This document shows, in pieces, positions 5,755 through 6,072 of a stretch of DNA of 6,072 nucleotides (its first letter is position 1; every line of letters starts with the position of its first letter). The stretch is taken from assembly GCA_034440595.1 (NCBI GenBank), contig JAWXCH010000063.1, forward strand, positions 1 through 6,072, in the 5' to 3' direction. The stretch comes from JAWXCH01 sp034440595. GTDB lineage: Bacteria > Planctomycetota > Planctomycetia > Pirellulales > JALHPA01. The translations under genes and the position numbers were made by a program. Under the pieces are notes generated by a model. It was not told the origin of the DNA. It did not search any database and was given only the letters and a program-made list of their open reading frames with translations.

Positions 5755-6072
5755 ATGTCTCGACCGCGCAACATGATTGTCGCCCAAAGTGGCGGCCCTA
5801 GCCCTGTCATCAACAACACGCTTCGTGGCATCGTGGAGGCGTGCCGCGATTTTGACAATGTCGGAACCGTGTATGGTGCCCGGCACGGTATCGAAGGGGT
5901 GCTCAAAGAGGAACTGATCGATCTCTCGGGCCAGAGAGCCGAAGAGATTTCGCTGCTGCGATACACGCCCGGTGCGGGGTCGATCGGTACTTGCCGCTAT
6001 AAGATCAAGCCGAATCAGACCGAGGACTTTGACCGTGTGATTGAAGTCTTGAAGGCGCACGACGTTGGGTAC
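5755..6072 (+). CDS. 6-phosphofructokinase, PPi-dependent type (N-terminal part, cut by window)
   Basis: Phosphofructokinases phosphorylate fructose 6-phosphate to the 1,6-bisphosphate in cytosolic glycolysis; PPi-dependent members use pyrophosphate reversibly. The frame starts at ATG 5755 and stays open for 106 codons to the right edge. Residues 7-25 (MIVAQSGGPSPVINNTLRG) are the phosphate-donor loop with the GGPxPxxN pattern. YGARHGIEGVL (40-50) is the next conserved element, and LRYTPGAGSIGTCRYKIK (68-85) is the conserved loop before the catalytic strand. The overall pattern is that of the long-chain PPi-type clade. The motif that separates PPi from ATP users (GGNDS versus GGDGS) falls just past the edge, so donor choice is inferred. 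The ribosome binding site is weak (GGAT, seven bases upstream). About three quarters of the gene is missing. Confidence 0.93.
   Translation, partial: MSRPRNMIVAQSGGPSPVINNTLRGIVEACRDFDNVGTVYGARHGIEGVLKEELIDLSGQRAEEISLLRYTPGAGSIGTCRYKIKPNQTEDFDRVIEVLKAHDVGY

Noticed and set aside
5650..6060. 136-codon open frame on the minus strand
   Set aside because: It is antisense to the clear phosphofructokinase frame, whose motifs are unmistakable.
1..6072. CRISPR array, insertion sequence or integrase
   Set aside because: No regularly spaced repeats, terminal inverted repeats, target duplications or transposase/recombinase motifs were found on either strand.

Overview
The window looks like chromosomal DNA from a Planctomycetota-type bacterium, probably of the Pirellula group. 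This is an inference from gene content: a PPi-type phosphofructokinase, a VapC/antitoxin pair of a kind common there, and a large exported protein with no recognisable family. No 16S or other lineage marker is present. Gene density is modest, with two gene-poor stretches (about 4584-5086 and 5423-5754).

Layout, left to right. (1) Positions 1-656, minus strand: a type II toxin-antitoxin operon. The antitoxin is intact. The PIN-domain (VapC) toxin is broken by an exact 8-bp tandem duplication at 233-248; removing one copy restores a complete VapC reading frame up to the window edge. (2) Positions 720-900, plus: a probable decayed small lipoprotein gene, joined by a one-base frameshift. (3) Positions 946-3240, plus: a 764-aa exported protein with a beta-rich N-terminal domain and a long helical-repeat-like region, of unknown function. 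(4) Positions 3305-4255, minus, convergent with the previous gene: a class I SAM-dependent methyltransferase, with a candidate promoter and a leader hairpin. (5) Positions 4512-4583, minus: tRNA-Cys(GCA) with a good sigma70-type promoter. (6) Positions 5087-5422, plus: a 111-aa helical cytosolic protein of unknown function, followed by two strong hairpins. (7) Position 5755 to the right edge, plus: the N-terminal 106 residues of a 6-phosphofructokinase of the PPi-dependent type.

Apart from the toxin-antitoxin pair (and perhaps the lipoprotein remnant with the 764-aa gene), the genes look like independent units with no shared pathway. I see no mobile element, CRISPR array or integrase, and no clear new multi-gene system. 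The most informative observation is the 8-bp duplication that inactivates the toxin while leaving its antitoxin intact.
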